Shown in pieces: positions 1 through 11,754 of a stretch of DNA of 35,889 bases. The DNA is taken from NCBI GenBank assembly GCA_032718475.1, contig JAUCBJ010005627.1, positions 1 to 35,889 on the forward strand, given 5' to 3'. The position numbers were made by a program, and so were the translations under genes. The notes under the pieces were generated by a model. It worked only from the letters and a program-made list of their open reading frames with translations, did no database searches and was not told the origin of the DNA. The stretch is from Nemertoderma westbladi (Eukaryota; Xenacoelomorpha; Nemertodermatida; Nemertodermatidae). The stretch's first letter is position 1, and every line of letters starts with the position of its first letter.

Positions 1-3000
1 ATAGAAATAAGATAATAGGCCTATCGTAAATACCGGTATATCAATTATTTTAGAATAATTGAATTTCTGAACTTTAGGGTTACTTGGTTACTTTAACTTA
101 CTTTATTACCGTTATTTAAGCAGTAATCCAACTGATATTGAGACCTAATGGTTTTATGGTAGGCCTACCCTTTATAAATCGTTAGATTTGATTTATAATG
201 TATTTATACCCGTTTTAATGGGTTTAGTCAATGTTTGAAATAAATGTTATTATTTCTGGGGTAATCACTACACAAAGAGGTGCGCTTTTAGTGAAGTGTT
301 ACGTATAGGACACTAAAACAAATAATTCTAATTTACCTAAGTTACTTAATACTACTAATTACGTACAATTCGGGTTGAGATTACAATCTCTAAATAAACA
401 CAAAAATTTACAAAAAACACAAAATACGAATTTTTAGGGTAATTTTACAAGAAGTCTACAAACCAGCCTAACAAAGGGTTAGATAACCGGTTATTACAAC
501 GGACAGGGTACTACGGTATTTGAAATAATAAGTAGTAGTAAATACACTGCGTTGTCTAGATAGGAAAATACCACCGCCTGACGACCTATAGCCGTATCGC
601 TATAGGTTCTACGTTATGTATCACGGAGTGTTCTTACCTAGAAGTTAATAGAGCTAATCGAATGTGCCTATCAACCACTTTACAACACAAATATAATGCC
701 TACACTAATTATTCTCGGAAAGCACTGTACACTAAACCCTAAATTAGGTACGAGTACTTGTACAACAGATAATCAGTAATTAAATATACTTGAACAGCTA
801 AAAGAACCACGGCATCTGCTGGAGTGACCGATGCACAAAATCACCAGTCTTTACCTACGCCAAGCAGCCCGTGTAGTACCGAGGTTAATTTAACTATAGC
901 GGTATGTATAACAAACACAATTACTGTAGGAACAAACTTGGGGACTTGAATGTTGCGAATAATCGCATAAACTCTGAATAATAAATATTACGCTACGCGT
1001 ACAAACTACTCAAACAAAATACAGACAGAACACTGACAGACTACTATCAAGCCTAAACAAACTACGGTATATGCAGACTCCGAAATGATTAGGGAGTATG
1101 CGCGCTAACCCAGTAGTGCGACTTATTCTTTAGTTGGGGGTTTACCTTACAGCGTTCGCTGCCCCTACTGCCTAATCGTACTTAATCGGACAGATGATCT
1201 ACACACGCGGCAATCCGTTCAGAATTAATAACAGCCAGACAACTATCCAGCCTACAAATTATCTAAATAAAATTATACGCTACCCGTACAGACTTACACA
1301 AACAAAGTACAGACTAAACGATGGCAGACTACTCTCAAGCCTAAATAAACCACAGGACATGCAGACTCCGAAATGATTAGGGAGTATGCGCTCTAACCCA
1401 GTAGTGCGACTTATTCTTTAGTTGGGGGTTTACCCTACCGCATTGGCTGCCCCTACTTCCTAACCGTACTTAATCGGACAAGTGCTCTACACACACTGCA
1501 ATTCGTTCGGACTTAACAGCAATCAGACAACAGCTCAGCCTACAAATCGTCTGTACAATCTGATCAGGCTTACACGCCTTCTGTTCAATACTGGCCTACA
1601 AATAAATAAAACTTGACAGAAATAAGTAAAATCTCAATAAAAAATCAGGGCGGCCGTTCCCTGATTAAGTACTAAGACCTACCGGTATACAACTATCAAA
1701 ATCGAATAATACTGCTGTACCTGTACTGCTGTAGGTACCGGTCCGAGTGGTTAGGTAGTCAGGCCTACTGGTACCGGTTCTGGCAGTTGGGCCTACTGAC
1801 CTATCAATGTACCGGTTGACCGGTACTTTCAACTTTATTACTTACTGCAACAAAGAAGCTATATATCCTTTAATGTTCGCGCTTTCAGACCTTTGGCAGT
1901 TTAACCCGCCAAATTAAGATGTCTTCTAGATATTAAATCGCTTTTTAGCCTATGACAAGTATTTGATTCACTACACTAGTCGAAACCAATCCGTGCGCGA
2001 CCATTCACCCGCTGGATATTCCCGGGAGATTGGGTTCGACGGTTTAATTTTGTTGCTATGTAAGCCTAATGTATTATTCGACTGACAGTATTATATAATC
2101 TCTGACAATATTATTCACCTTAGGTAATATTAACAGTTCCTTTAGGACGTGGCGCTTTATCTACTTAAACAGAGTTATGACTTAAACTACTCACAACGAT
2201 ATGGCTTAATTATAATTCACATATATGGCGCATTCTTTAGGAATGCTTCTTTAACAGACTCACTCATACACAATGCTGCACAATACTGCACACTAATCTG
2301 CCGATCTTCACTGATTTTAGTCACATATAAAAGGAACACAGACTGACTCATGTAGGGTCTATCAAATAACATTAGATTCACTTCAAACCACTTTAACATA
2401 AGTCACAATCGTTTATCTGTAACCTTTCTCTCTTACCTTCGGTATATCAAGAATATTGGGTGTCGGGGTTATTTCTCGTTATTCCAATATAATAATTCAT
2501 CAACAAATATAATGAATAACCGACAACAAATAGCAGTATGCAATATTCACAAAGCCAGTTATGCAGTACTGCAGTATGCAGTGATTACGAAATTGCAGAG
2601 TGTTTGTTTCGTCAGTTAAAGGATATATGTCCTTGTAATTAAACCTACTAGTGTTGAGCTAAAAAGCATAAAACATAAAACACTAAAAGCCGTTCTTTCG
2701 TGGCTTTGAAAAACTCGTGACTACTGCTCTATACGAGTATACCAACCACTCTTATTCCACGAAGCTCCCGTTCAACACAGAGAAAGAGCAGTGAGATAGG
2801 AAATTTTCAGTTCAGTACTCTGTGATTGGTCAAAATCAAGGCTAACTCAAAATTCTATTGGGAGATACAAAAACAAGGCTCTGACGCAACCTCCCTAGGC
2901 TTGTTGGCCGATTAAACAGAGCCCAGATGCCTGCGTACAGCAAATCAGCCAATAAGCTGGTAACTTGCACTATTTTTAGCTGTAGATCACTTTGAGAGTA

Positions 3001-3690
3001 TTCCCAGCGACTGGGGGGGAACTGGCCAACAAGGCAAACGAATCAGTTATCCCACAAAAGCTTTTACAGACCCTCAATACTTTATTTTTTCTATCATCTT
3101 TACATTCTGTAGTTCTACCATTCGTATTTGTAATTTTAGGAGATATTTAGTATTTAGTTTATGGCACGAGATATTTTAGGAGCATGTTACCCCTTTGACT
3201 GCTTTGCCCCTGTCAGCAGTATTGATACTTTAGGCACTACCCCCCTTTGACTGCTGCCGCTTGTTAGTAGTATTGTTACGCTAGTCTGTTAATCCACTAG
3301 CTCGTATATAAACCATATAAATCATACCGCGGCAAGTTTATGGTATTTAGGTTCATTAGCGATAGTTAGGATTTGCTGTGCAGGGATTGTTTTCCTGTGA
3401 GTTTGGTCTGTCACTGTAAACTGTACATCTGCCTCACCGGTTAGAGGCCGGGTATCTTGTTTTGTCTAGTCCGCATAGGCATTTGACTCGCCCACGTATT
3501 AGAATAGACACCAGGCTCCGTTCCACACCAGTAGTAGTTTGCATATTTAGTATCTGTTTATTTAGACACCCTGGACTGGGATTTATTGTCAGATACTGTA
3601 CGAGCCCGTATACACTACTAGATCTTACAGTAAGGTACATCGTTACTAGGATCCGGTAGGCAGTATACTACTGGACTTTGCAGTAGGGGA
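1..3690. other. AT-rich stretch without recognisable genes
   Basis: I see no coding region here. The open frames are at most 68 codons and read as low-complexity or random peptides. The stretch holds a tandem dimer (annotated separately), several ACCGGT and AGGCCT palindromes, and a TATA-like TATATAAAC near 3305. An imperfect duplication containing CCCCTTTGACTGCT lies around 3190-3270. The last part could be a solo LTR or leader of the adjoining Gypsy fragment, but no matching second copy is present, so I do not call it one. Confidence 0.6.
985..1555. repeat. Tandem dimer, unit about 288 bp
   Basis: Two head-to-tail copies of a 287-288 bp unit are visible. CGCTAC followed by CGTACA occurs at 991 and 1278, and GCAGACTCCGAAATGATTAG recurs 288 bp apart (near 1073 and 1361), followed in both by AGTGCGACTTATTCTTTAG and a GGGGGTTTACC stretch. 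The copies differ by scattered substitutions and small indels, so the duplication is not recent. Neither copy encodes a protein. It could be a piece of a satellite or a duplicated LTR segment. Confidence 0.75.
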
Positions 3691-3694
3691 TATT

Positions 3695-5046
3695 TTATAG
3701 TTTAGTATTTTTAGATTGGTAAATTATAAAGTAGACCCTGCTGGAGAGTATATAAAAATGACGCCGAGCGGGTTTTGAGCTGTTGGAGTATGTATTGTCC
3801 ATCGCATCCCATGTATATTTATCCACTATGGTAACGAGGGGTTGATGGTCGACGACCGCGGTAAAATGTGGGAGGCCCAACAGATATAGTCGGCATTTCT
3901 CCACAGCCCAGACGAGTGTGAGCAGTTCCAGCTCCACCACCGCGTACCGGGATTCAGTGTCGGTGACAAACCGAGAAGCGCACTCGTCGCCAGTCGGAGT
4001 CGTGGCGCTGGAGCATCGCGTATCTGAGGCTGTATAGTCGCGAGGCGTCCGTCTCCAGCACCGTGTCTAGTGCCGGGTCGTATGGTGCCAGGATGGGTGT
4101 CGTCACGAGTTGCGCCTTCGTATCTTCAAACACCCACTCATGGTCGTCGTTCCACAGGAACTGGTTCCTGGAACTGAGGAGGGGCCGAAGGTGTGCCATA
4201 GTGCTCGATATCCCGTGGGAGAAGGGAGCGAGTTGCTCCACCAACCCCACGAAGCTGCGAAGGTCAGTGATATTTGCAGGCCATGGGAACAAGGCGATCG
4301 CACGTACCTTACCGGGGTCGGCATGGACTCTGTCGCGGCCGACGAGGTATCCCACAAACTGCACCTTGGGCTGAGCGAGTTGTGTTTTCCCAGGATTGAG
4401 GGAGATGCCATGCTCGGAGCAGCGGCTGGGGAAGGCGTCGACTAAGGCGACGTGTTCCTCATATGAGTCGTCGTAGAGGAGTATGTCATCCACAACTTTC
4501 ACAAAACGTGGGAGACCTTCCAGCGCATTCACCCCGTTGGTTGTACTCATCCCCCGATGCATTAAGACCCATAACGCTTCGTATGTGTTTATAGTGTCCC
4601 CAGGGGGTTATAAACACTGTTAGGAGTTGGGACTCCGCGTCAAGGGGGACCTGCCAGTACCTGGAGGAGGTGTCGAACACGCTGAAGAACTGCGCGCTCG
4701 TGGAGACATCGGCCACTGCGAGGCGTGGGTTCGGTGTCGAGTACAGTTGTCGCTGCACCTGCGCGTTCAGGTTGCGCAAGTCGACGTGGACCCGCAGCTT
4801 TCCGTTGGGCTTGTGGGCCACAGTTAGGGGGTGAACCCACTCGGTTGCATCCGTTACGCTTTTGAGTATGCCGCGCGCGACCATGGAGTCGAGCTCCTCA
4901 TTAACCTCCTCGCGCATCGCGAATGGGATCGGTCGCAGGCTGTTGATGTGGAATGGGATCACGTTGGGCACTAGGGAAATATGCATGGGGGGGGGGGGGG
5001 GCGCCATGCATGGGAGGAAGCCAGTTCGCTCATCAAACACGTCCAC
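3695..5046 (-). pseudogene. Ty3/Gypsy pol fragment: reverse transcriptase and RNase H, broken
   Basis: Read on the minus strand, this is the RT-RNase H part of a Ty3/Gypsy polyprotein. From 5046 downward come the typical RT entry (MREEVNEELDSMVARGIL), then HPLTVAHKPNGKLRVHVD, FDTSSRYWQVPL and the TPWGHYKH / VMGLNASGDEYN region. Near 4550 the frame shifts and continues with the catalytic motif VVDDILLYD and the thumb/connection (FVGYLVGRD, FLWNDDHEWVFE). The RNase H start is TDASR. A second shift leads to the RNase H segment YAVVELELLTLVWAVEKC and HFTAVVDHQPLV, ending at 3695. No integrase, zinc knuckle or LTR can be found, so it is a truncated dead copy with at least two frameshifts. The lineage within Ty3/Gypsy is not assigned. 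Confidence 0.9.
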
Positions 5047-5410
5047 AAATCTCTATGAGATTGCGGTCTGGAAGTCGGCTGTATAGCAACATTGCCAGGC
5101 GCCTGCTGGAGGAAGCGGAGAATTCGTGACTCGGACTCAGCTGCACGGCAGTCCGCGGCCTCGGTCTGGGCCAGCGGGATGGGCGTGAGGGAGTCGAGGT
5201 TGAGTGGCGGGGCAACGCCGCCAGTGGCCTCCTCCATGGGGTCATCGTCTCGAGCATCGTCCATGTCGGAGTCGCTGCAGTCTCGCTGTGGTTTCTTGCG
5301 TGGCATCGGGGAGAGGAAAAATTCTTAACAGCCCGGATGAGTTTAGTGGGGAGGGAAGGAACCAGTGAAGGCCGTGAGGCACCCATGAGGGTCCGGCGTG
5401 GTTCAATCAC
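4971..5410 (-). pseudogene. Probable upstream part of the same Gypsy ORF, degenerate
   Basis: Two overlapping minus-strand frames (5306-4971 and 5410-5033) run straight into the RT segment. The one starting at 5306 begins MPRKKPQRD and is acidic and Pro-rich. Neither is recognised as a domain. An in-frame TAG and a frame change separate them from the RT frame, and a G15 tract (CCC codons on this strand) sits at the junction. By position this would be the gag/protease-to-RT linker. It could equally be chance open frame in GC-rich sequence. Confidence 0.4.
4987..5001. repeat. G15 homopolymer inside Gypsy pol
   Basis: Fifteen consecutive G residues lie between two ATGCAT palindromes (4981-4986 and 5006-5011). 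On the coding (minus) strand they read as a run of proline codons at a position where related polyproteins have no long proline run. The tract was therefore probably added or expanded after insertion. Confidence 0.9.
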
Positions 5411-5449
5411 TATTTACTAGTGCCGCGGGAGGGGGAGGGGTTCAGGGAA

Positions 5450-8390
5450 CCACGTAGGGTGATCCTACACATTACTGCGTCATGTATCATGCATATATCA
5501 CGTATAATATGTGGTACCGGTACACCAACTACAGTAGGGCTGTGGCTTCATGTAGGCCGCGGTGTACAGTACTACAGCAAGAAACTGGTAAGAATGATAA
5601 TGCTAGCCTAGCGCCATCTATGGGCCACAAGGCATAATAAACTACTGTATGTACAATAGCTCACAAAGAGGATCAACTCTTGATTATTTTTTGTTGGGAT
5701 GGCTTATTTACAGGGGCCCTCCCAAATATTGAATTTTGATCGTAATTAGACTAGTACTCGGGTCAACTGTTCTATAGGTAGGAATGAAAATTTCTGAAAA
5801 TTTACATTTGACAAGTTCCGTTAGAGGCACCAAGTATGGCTTCTCTCCCTTGTTCCTCTTCAGTTCCCATGCTACTAGGAACTTACTGGTCTCAACCGAG
5901 GTTGAAAGGATATTCTAGAACAGCCAGGCACGGGAATATCTCCAGAACCTGTTTACCAATGGGAAATTTCAAAAAAAATCTGTAAATTTTCTTTAGCCTC
6001 AAAAATTATATAAAGTTGGGTAAAACGTATAAACCCCCAGCATGTCTTCGGGCGTGAACCCTACTAACTACCTCCCAGGGGAGGAATATAATCAGACAAG
6101 GTTTTTCCACCGTGTTAGGCCCTGGTCCAGGCAGGCTATGTGCAGAGGAATAAATTCCTGAGAAACTCCCAACTTACTGACTTACAGGTCGGCCAAAAAG
6201 TATTTTACAAAAAAATTAGTTTTCATTCCAAACGTTCTAAAACAGTGGGGCTGATAATTATTCCTTGAGCACCGCATAATAAATCACCAACGCTCAAAGT
6301 GAAATTGCACCAAATATGCACACCACCCAATTCCAATCACCTGTATCAATGTGGTAGTTCACTTATAAGTAATGAAAATGAAAGAACTCCACCAATACCA
6401 GGCGAGGCAAGATGGAAACTTCATATGCTCACACAAAGGTACTACGATCATGATGACACAGGTTGTACTGCACTCCTGCGTGGTGGAAAAAGAGAGATGC
6501 AATGGTTAGTATTGGTAATATAAAGTAGTCACTAGTTACTTTATTAGTTGTTAAAATAATAAAGCTATTTAATAGAAATAATTAATTCCCAACGATTCTC
6601 TTAAAAATAATTTTATATTTCTGTAAAATTAAATATAGTCACATTTCAACGTTTGGGTCCGTTAGGATCCAAAGTATAGCCTCGAAAAATAATACAATCC
6701 AAAAAATTGTAACCAAAAATAGTATAGAAAATACAGTATTTTAGTCGTTTCTTATGCTAAAATACTCTGAAAAAATATAATATAAAAAACGTCTAAGAAA
6801 AGGTATAATAAAATCGATCTAAAAGTCTTATTCAAAGTCGTAACAAACTTGGTGCGGCTTCATGCTATTGGAACTTGGCAATAGTGCTGCAATACAACAG
6901 GTTACTTACTATGTGGGTGGGACCGATTGGACGCAGATAGATATCTGCTACTTTGTCCTCACGGCTAAGCAGTTGGTCCAGGATGAAATGAGAAGCCAGC
7001 GGGCAGAGTGCGCAAGCACCAGAGGGTTGGTTGGCCAAAACTCTGTCCTCTGTGGGAACCCTAACCACACTCCTAGACCCCACTATTGCCAGGAGAGGCA
7101 AAGTGGGAATAGGAAGAATAGTGTGGTCCGATTGCCGAGAGGCAGAGCCAAGATAGCATGCCTAGGGCTGCCATCCACAAGGCCAGATGTAACTGACTGT
7201 TAAATTCGTGAAATACTGCCCCTTATAAACCCGGTATTCGGGGTCAATATGGAGTTGACCCCTAATTATCACTTGCTAAGGAAGTTGTCTTTCATGAGCA
7301 AGGGTTATGTTAAACACATGTAAATCATAATTTTTTGTTGATATTGACTGTCAACTGACCAATAACTGCAACTTCTATCATTGAGTTTTATTGGGTACAA
7401 TAAGGACTAAAGCAATAGGAAAGAAGGGTACATTGATTAGGTAAGGCTCTCCCATTGGGTGATGGTTATTAACAGGGATGCTGGACGATGTTATAGTTTA
7501 GCTAACTGGAGGGTTTATAGGTGATTGAAGGTGACTGATTAGGGAAGGCCGTTGTACTGTATATTGAAAGGCGAAGGCAGGGGGTTTTGAAATGAGGGAA
7601 GCAGAAGGAAATAATTATGTGAATAATTATTGCATTTAAAATCAGAATCATGAGGGAGCGTATTTTTTGTAGTATTACCTACGAAGGCCCGAAAAATCGA
7701 TTGCAACCTTGCTAACTGTTGCAATTATGAAAAAAGCCTGGTGGGACAGTACGTGTAATCCGTACAGGCTGAATGCCATCCAGTCTGATGTCACAACACA
7801 ACAAAATACCTACAGTAGGTTGTCCTAAATAGTGTAGCTGTCCTAGCACAACAAACAGAATAACGGTTAAAGATAGGCCTTGGTTAAGGACATAGTAGTA
7901 GTGGAGCGGTTGAGCGGCCCATCCAGCCAATAATTGTTCACAAACAAAAATACTTAAATAACACAGTAAAATTTGATAAAATAAATAATAGTCTACTGTC
8001 CCATTTAAATGAGGTAATACTAGTAGTAATACTGTAATCATAATTCGTTGCATTAATAGATGTGTACCGTAACCATAAAATCATAAGATTGATAAATCAT
8101 ATAATAATTTCTAGTATTAATAAGTGACATTAATAGTAAATTATGTTATCTGAATACATAATGTTATCCAAGCACCAGAAAACATAAATCATAACATTAA
8201 ACTGTATTTACGCTGGGAAAAATAATTCATGCATTAATGTATTCATGCAAGGAATAATAATTCATTACATTCTTTGCCGTTACCCTAAGGTGTGAAAAAA
8301 TAATTTAAGACTTTGTGCATGTATGCACATAAAGAACCTGCATTTATATTATTAAAGCATGAAAATAGATTTTGTAAATTTGAGAAGTCA
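5450..8390. other. Non-coding stretch
   Basis: Nothing here can be supported as a gene. The longest open frame (6862-7203 plus, 113 codons) has no recognisable motif and is matched by an antisense frame of similar length. The sequence is AT-rich, with short A/T runs and no clear LTR or TIR pairs. Old, unrecognisable transposon remains are likely but cannot be shown by eye. Confidence 0.55.
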
Positions 8391-8853
8391 AGTGCTTCGT
8401 GCTGTGCTGTCTAAGTGGTAGGGATAGGGGGCAGTGAAGGAGGGTGTGTTCTTCATTTTGAATAGAGGAACCGTCGCAAATACAGACACGCATTTCCGGC
8501 GGGGTACGACACCACCGGCCAGTTTCTATAACACGTAGGCGGTTTAGAGGGATCCGTCAGTAGTCTGGTAAAGTACATATATAGGCCTAAGGTTTAAGAC
8601 ATGAATATATATGATGTCTCATGAGGTTAGGGTTTATCACAGTGCGGTACGTGTGAACTTCGTTGCTAATATTGGATAGGCGAGGCGGCCATACGGGATT
8701 TACGGGGAGGTTGTCAAGATGGTTGTAGTCGAGGGACTCCATTAATATACGGTATCCAAGGGTGTTAGCAGTTCGACACAGATTGAATACTTGGTGCAGG
8801 GGGATGTTAGCGTTTACTGGCTGAAAGGGCATACAAGGCTCAGTGGTGTCCAA
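8390..8853 (-). pseudogene. LINE (non-LTR retrotransposon) C-terminal fragment, frameshifted
   Basis: On the minus strand, a frame from 8853 to 8587 (88 codons) ends in a segment with HTYRTVINPNLMRHHIY. After a frame change, the following sequence reads LNRLRVIETGRW, then a Cys/His motif RVCICDG...EEHTLLHCPLSLPLR near 8440-8500. The pattern 'RLR..IETGRW ... C.C ... E.H.L..C' resembles the zinc-knuckle-like C-terminus of many LINE ORF2 proteins downstream of the RT. No RT catalytic core is present. This LINE is not the one at 23.7-35.9 kb, whose C-terminus is different. Assignment rests on motif memory only. Confidence 0.6.
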
Positions 8854-9171
8854 AATACTCTTAATATGTTAAAAATGTAATACAGGGTGCACACAGTACG
8901 TTTAATTGGTTGTAATATAAATAATTAAACTATATCAGGTTTAGCAAATTAAGTCCAATTTTACGTCACGGACGGAAAATAGTTTGAGGTCCTATATCTT
9001 AAAAAGTTTAAGAACGTATGAACTTAATTTTTTGCCTACGCTACAGAAATGCCAGAAATTAGAACTTATCAGCATTTCAGAGACAGAAAACCACTACGAA
9101 TTAAAACAATAACTTTTGGTGATTTTTTTCAGTCATGGACGGAATTCTAATTCCAAAATTGTTCAAATTCA
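8854..9171. other. Non-coding AT-rich stretch next to BEL/Pao insertion
   Basis: I see no gene. The sequence is AT-rich with two similar phrases, GTCACGGACGGAAAAT near 8964 and GTCATGGACGGAATTC near 9132, each followed by A/T-rich DNA. This suggests a weak internal duplication. It ends at the 5-bp target site CCTAG of the neighbouring LTR element. Confidence 0.5.
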
Positions 9172-9176
9172 CCTAG
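9172..9176. other. Target-site duplication CCTAG, left copy
   Basis: CCTAG directly precedes the TG of the 5' LTR and is repeated at 15815-15819 directly after the CA of the 3' LTR. This fixes both element ends. Confidence 0.92.
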
Positions 9177-9291
9177 TGTAAGCGGATTCAATTCCCTTAC
9201 ATTACCCACCCAAAAATGGGACCATTGGCATTTTACCAATATAGTTGGCGATACGAGATTACCAATAATAATCTCGCCTCATAACCAACTC

Positions 9292-9306
9292 GGGGGGGGG
9301 GGGGGG
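9292..9306. repeat. G15 homopolymer in 5' LTR only
   Basis: Fifteen G residues mark the start of the segment that is missing in the 3' LTR. Either it was gained in this copy or lost in the other. Confidence 0.9.
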
Positions 9307-9428
9307 CGACACAGGCCCTAAAGCCACAGAGAGAGGTGAGAGGTCAAACCACCTCGGAGGGAGAACACAGCTAGTTGAGGCTAGCAGTAGGGGGTAACAC
9401 CTACAGGGAGTGCCAAAGTGACAATTAG

Positions 9429-9436
9429 TATATAAG
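9429..9436 (+). promoter_or_regulatory. TATA box in BEL/Pao-like 5' LTR
   Basis: TATATAAG is preserved in both LTRs (also 15410-15417) in the same context (ACAATTAG before, CCAATAGC after). This fits the core promoter of the LTR. The start site itself is not visible. Confidence 0.65.
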
Positions 9437-9940
9437 CCAATAGCAGGCAGGGGAGCACGTGGGGAAAGATAGGAAAGCATAGGTAAAAGTAGAGGTAAAA
9501 CCAATATGTATGTGTATCAATCATATATTTACTCTGATTACTGGTTTACCAGTCAGTTCACTAATCACATAGCTAGAGACCGGTAATAGTTTCTACCGTC
9601 ATTTCGTATACTGCTGTTATCATTCTGTATTGCAATTTCTACTGTTATCTGTTATACATTCTGTGCTATTATCATTGGAACATTAACAATGAGAAACACA
9701 AACTCTTCTGTTATTTTCCCGATGGCCTTCAGCCAAAGGTATTAGTTCAGCAGCCCAGCAGCAAAGTGATGCGTACAACCTAACCCGGTCAGGATCATTG
9801 AACTCAATCCCGTCACAGTAGAAACTACCGACAAAAACAGCCATGACCATAACGAAAAAGATGAGTGAAGGACACCAGACGCCCCGAGAATCAGAAGGAT
9901 AAAGAACGCCGCCACGGACCCTGGACGACACCGCAACCAA

Positions 9941-11725
9941 ATGATCCGAGAGGCCGCGACAAAACGATACCGGCCTGCCACCCCTGATGCGCCAATGAGG
10001 GATACCCAAGCGGAGGGCAGCCGACAACAACGAGGAGGGAAAGTCAACGACGAGTCGACGCGGGATGATGACGTCGGTCGGAGTACCGAAGTCGCCGGCC
10101 AGCCACAGGCCGAGGGCGACGGACGGCCCACCGGAACGGCGACGGTGGGGCCGCCGGTACGATGCCAGACGAGGAGGGAAGGTAGAGTCAACGAGGAGGA
10201 CGTCGGGACAAGTGATCGCCTGAGACGGGCGTACAACGCCACAAAGAAACTACTAAAAGAGGCTAAGGAGGGGAGAAAGGTAGACCAGCCTAAACTATAC
10301 CAGAGGCTAGGTGAGTCGAATAAACATTATCGTTACTTAGTCCGTTTTGGACAGGGAGAACTGGCGAGTGAGAGAGCGCGGGGGGTCGCCACAGAACTGA
10401 TTGAATTGTGGCGGTCCGAGGTAATGGAACCAGATGTGGTGTACGTAGGGCCTTACTTAGTGGATGCCAGGGGAATTAAGTTAGTGGGATGGGCAGACCC
10501 GCCCGATGGCAAATCCGAGGTTAACCCCGAGGATTCGGTGTCGTCGGTTAGTAGGAACCCCAGTAAACGGGGGAAAATTAGTAGGACAGAGAGGCGACAG
10601 AAGTCCGTCGTGACCGATAAGTCCGCTACATCCTCCGCGAAAGCAAGAAGGGTGTTAGAGATAAATCTGGCATGTCAACTAGACATTGTGGCGCTGGATC
10701 AAAAGGAATTGGAAATGCAGTTATATGAGGGAACTGCGCTGTTAGAGAGGGAGAGGGAATTAGTGAGAGAGTTTAAAGAGAGGGCCGAGAGGGTGGCGAG
10801 ACACTATAGAGAACGAGAGGAGAGAGAAATAAACGAGCGCAAAGAGCGAGAGACGAGGGAAGAGAATTAGCACAAAGAGCGAGAGGTGAGGGAAGAGAAT
10901 GAGTGCAAAGAGCGGGAAGCGAGGATGGCTGAGAGGATTGAGAGAGAAGTGAATGAGCGCAGAGAGCGGGAGGCGAGAGAGGTGAACGAGTGTAGAGAGC
11001 GGGAGGCGAGGAAGACAGAATTAGCCAACCAGAGTATGAGAGAGAATAAAGAAAGAGAGAGGACGGGCAAGCGCTTGCAGGACAAAATGTATACCAGGTT
11101 GAGAGGGTTAATGCAATACCAAGCGAAACAAAAGCGCCGGTTTAAACTAACGCGAATGGGTTTATCGGAGAGTGAGGCTTGTTCAGGTAGTATTTATGAG
11201 GAACCAGAGGTGATGGAAACCTTTGTTAATGCCCCACTTACAGGTACCGGACAACAGACCCAAGACCGTACAGACGGGGGTAACAACAATACGCTTGGTG
11301 AAGTTAGTATTAATAGTACCGTAATAGATAACCCTAATCAAACCTTTCTTACAGGAAATAATATTTTACCCGGTAATAATAATCCTAATTTAAATGTGCA
11401 AAATAATTTAAATAATAATATAAATAATATCGAACAAAATAATTTAAATAATTTAAACAATAATTCAAATAATAATGCCACTAATAACGGGGTAGTAAAC
11501 CAGGGCGAAATTATTAACGGTGAAATTAATACAAACGTAGGGGGAATAAACAAGCCGGCCAATGAGAGCCTGGAAGGCCACGCAGTTGCACAGGGAGGAA
11601 CGGGGGTGAATAAACCCAACAATGAGATTCTGCAAGGCCACGCAGTTGCGCAGGGAGGAGCGGGGGTGAATAGACCCAAAGAGGGTAGAGACAATGCGTC
11701 AACAAGAGGGCAAAGTAAGAGGTGA
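9941..11725 (+). pseudogene. Gag-like protein of the BEL/Pao-like element, one internal stop
   Basis: A single frame of about 594 codons is interrupted only by TAG at 10868-10870. Neighbouring repeat units have GAG at the matching place, so one substitution explains the stop. Order of parts: a basic, Gly/Thr-rich N-terminus; a segment LRRAYNATKKLLKEA that looks helical and Gag-like; Ser/Lys-rich linkers; and a very charged Glu/Arg stretch (about residues 255-375) made of ERE/REREAR units that should form a long coiled coil. Then follow an Asn-rich low-complexity region (about residues 455-525) and a 20-residue repeat (GHAVAQGG). No zinc knuckle is visible. The start is the first ATG of the frame and has A at -3. 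The Gag role is inferred from position; the protein itself is not recognised. Confidence 0.7.
11560..11690 (+). repeat. 60-bp coding tandem repeat, about 2.2 units
   Basis: GGCCACGCAGTTGC recurs at 11576 and 11636, a period of 60 bp or 20 codons. The units read NKPANESLEGHAVAQGG and NKPNNEILQGHAVAQGG, and a third partial unit begins NRPKEG. The period is a multiple of three, so the reading frame is kept. Confidence 0.9.
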
Positions 11726-11754
11726 TGGGTGGTGGGGGGTGACGCAACCAGTTA

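Larger units (their letters stand above)
9177..9817 (+). repeat. 5' LTR of the BEL/Pao-like element (641 bp)
   Basis: It aligns over its whole length to 15228-15814. It contains an extra segment of about 74 bp (near 9290-9362) that begins with G15 and is absent from the 3' LTR. It lacks about 20 bp that the 3' LTR has near 15460-15485. Away from these indels the two LTRs differ by scattered substitutions, so the insertion is not recent. A TATA box (TATATAAG, 9429-9436) marks the probable U3 promoter. Confidence 0.92.

Noticed and set aside
2025-2045. Possible tRNA B box (GGGTTCGACGG)
   Set aside because: There is no A box, acceptor stem or anticodon arm around it. The match to GGTTCGANTCC is incomplete.
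3160-3690. Possible solo LTR or leader with TATATAAAC and an internal duplication
   Set aside because: No second copy, no target duplication and no TG...CA boundaries could be found.
6862-7203. 113-codon plus-strand frame with several Cys/His residues
   Set aside because: The Cys/His spacing fits no known finger and the sequence around it is not coding-like.
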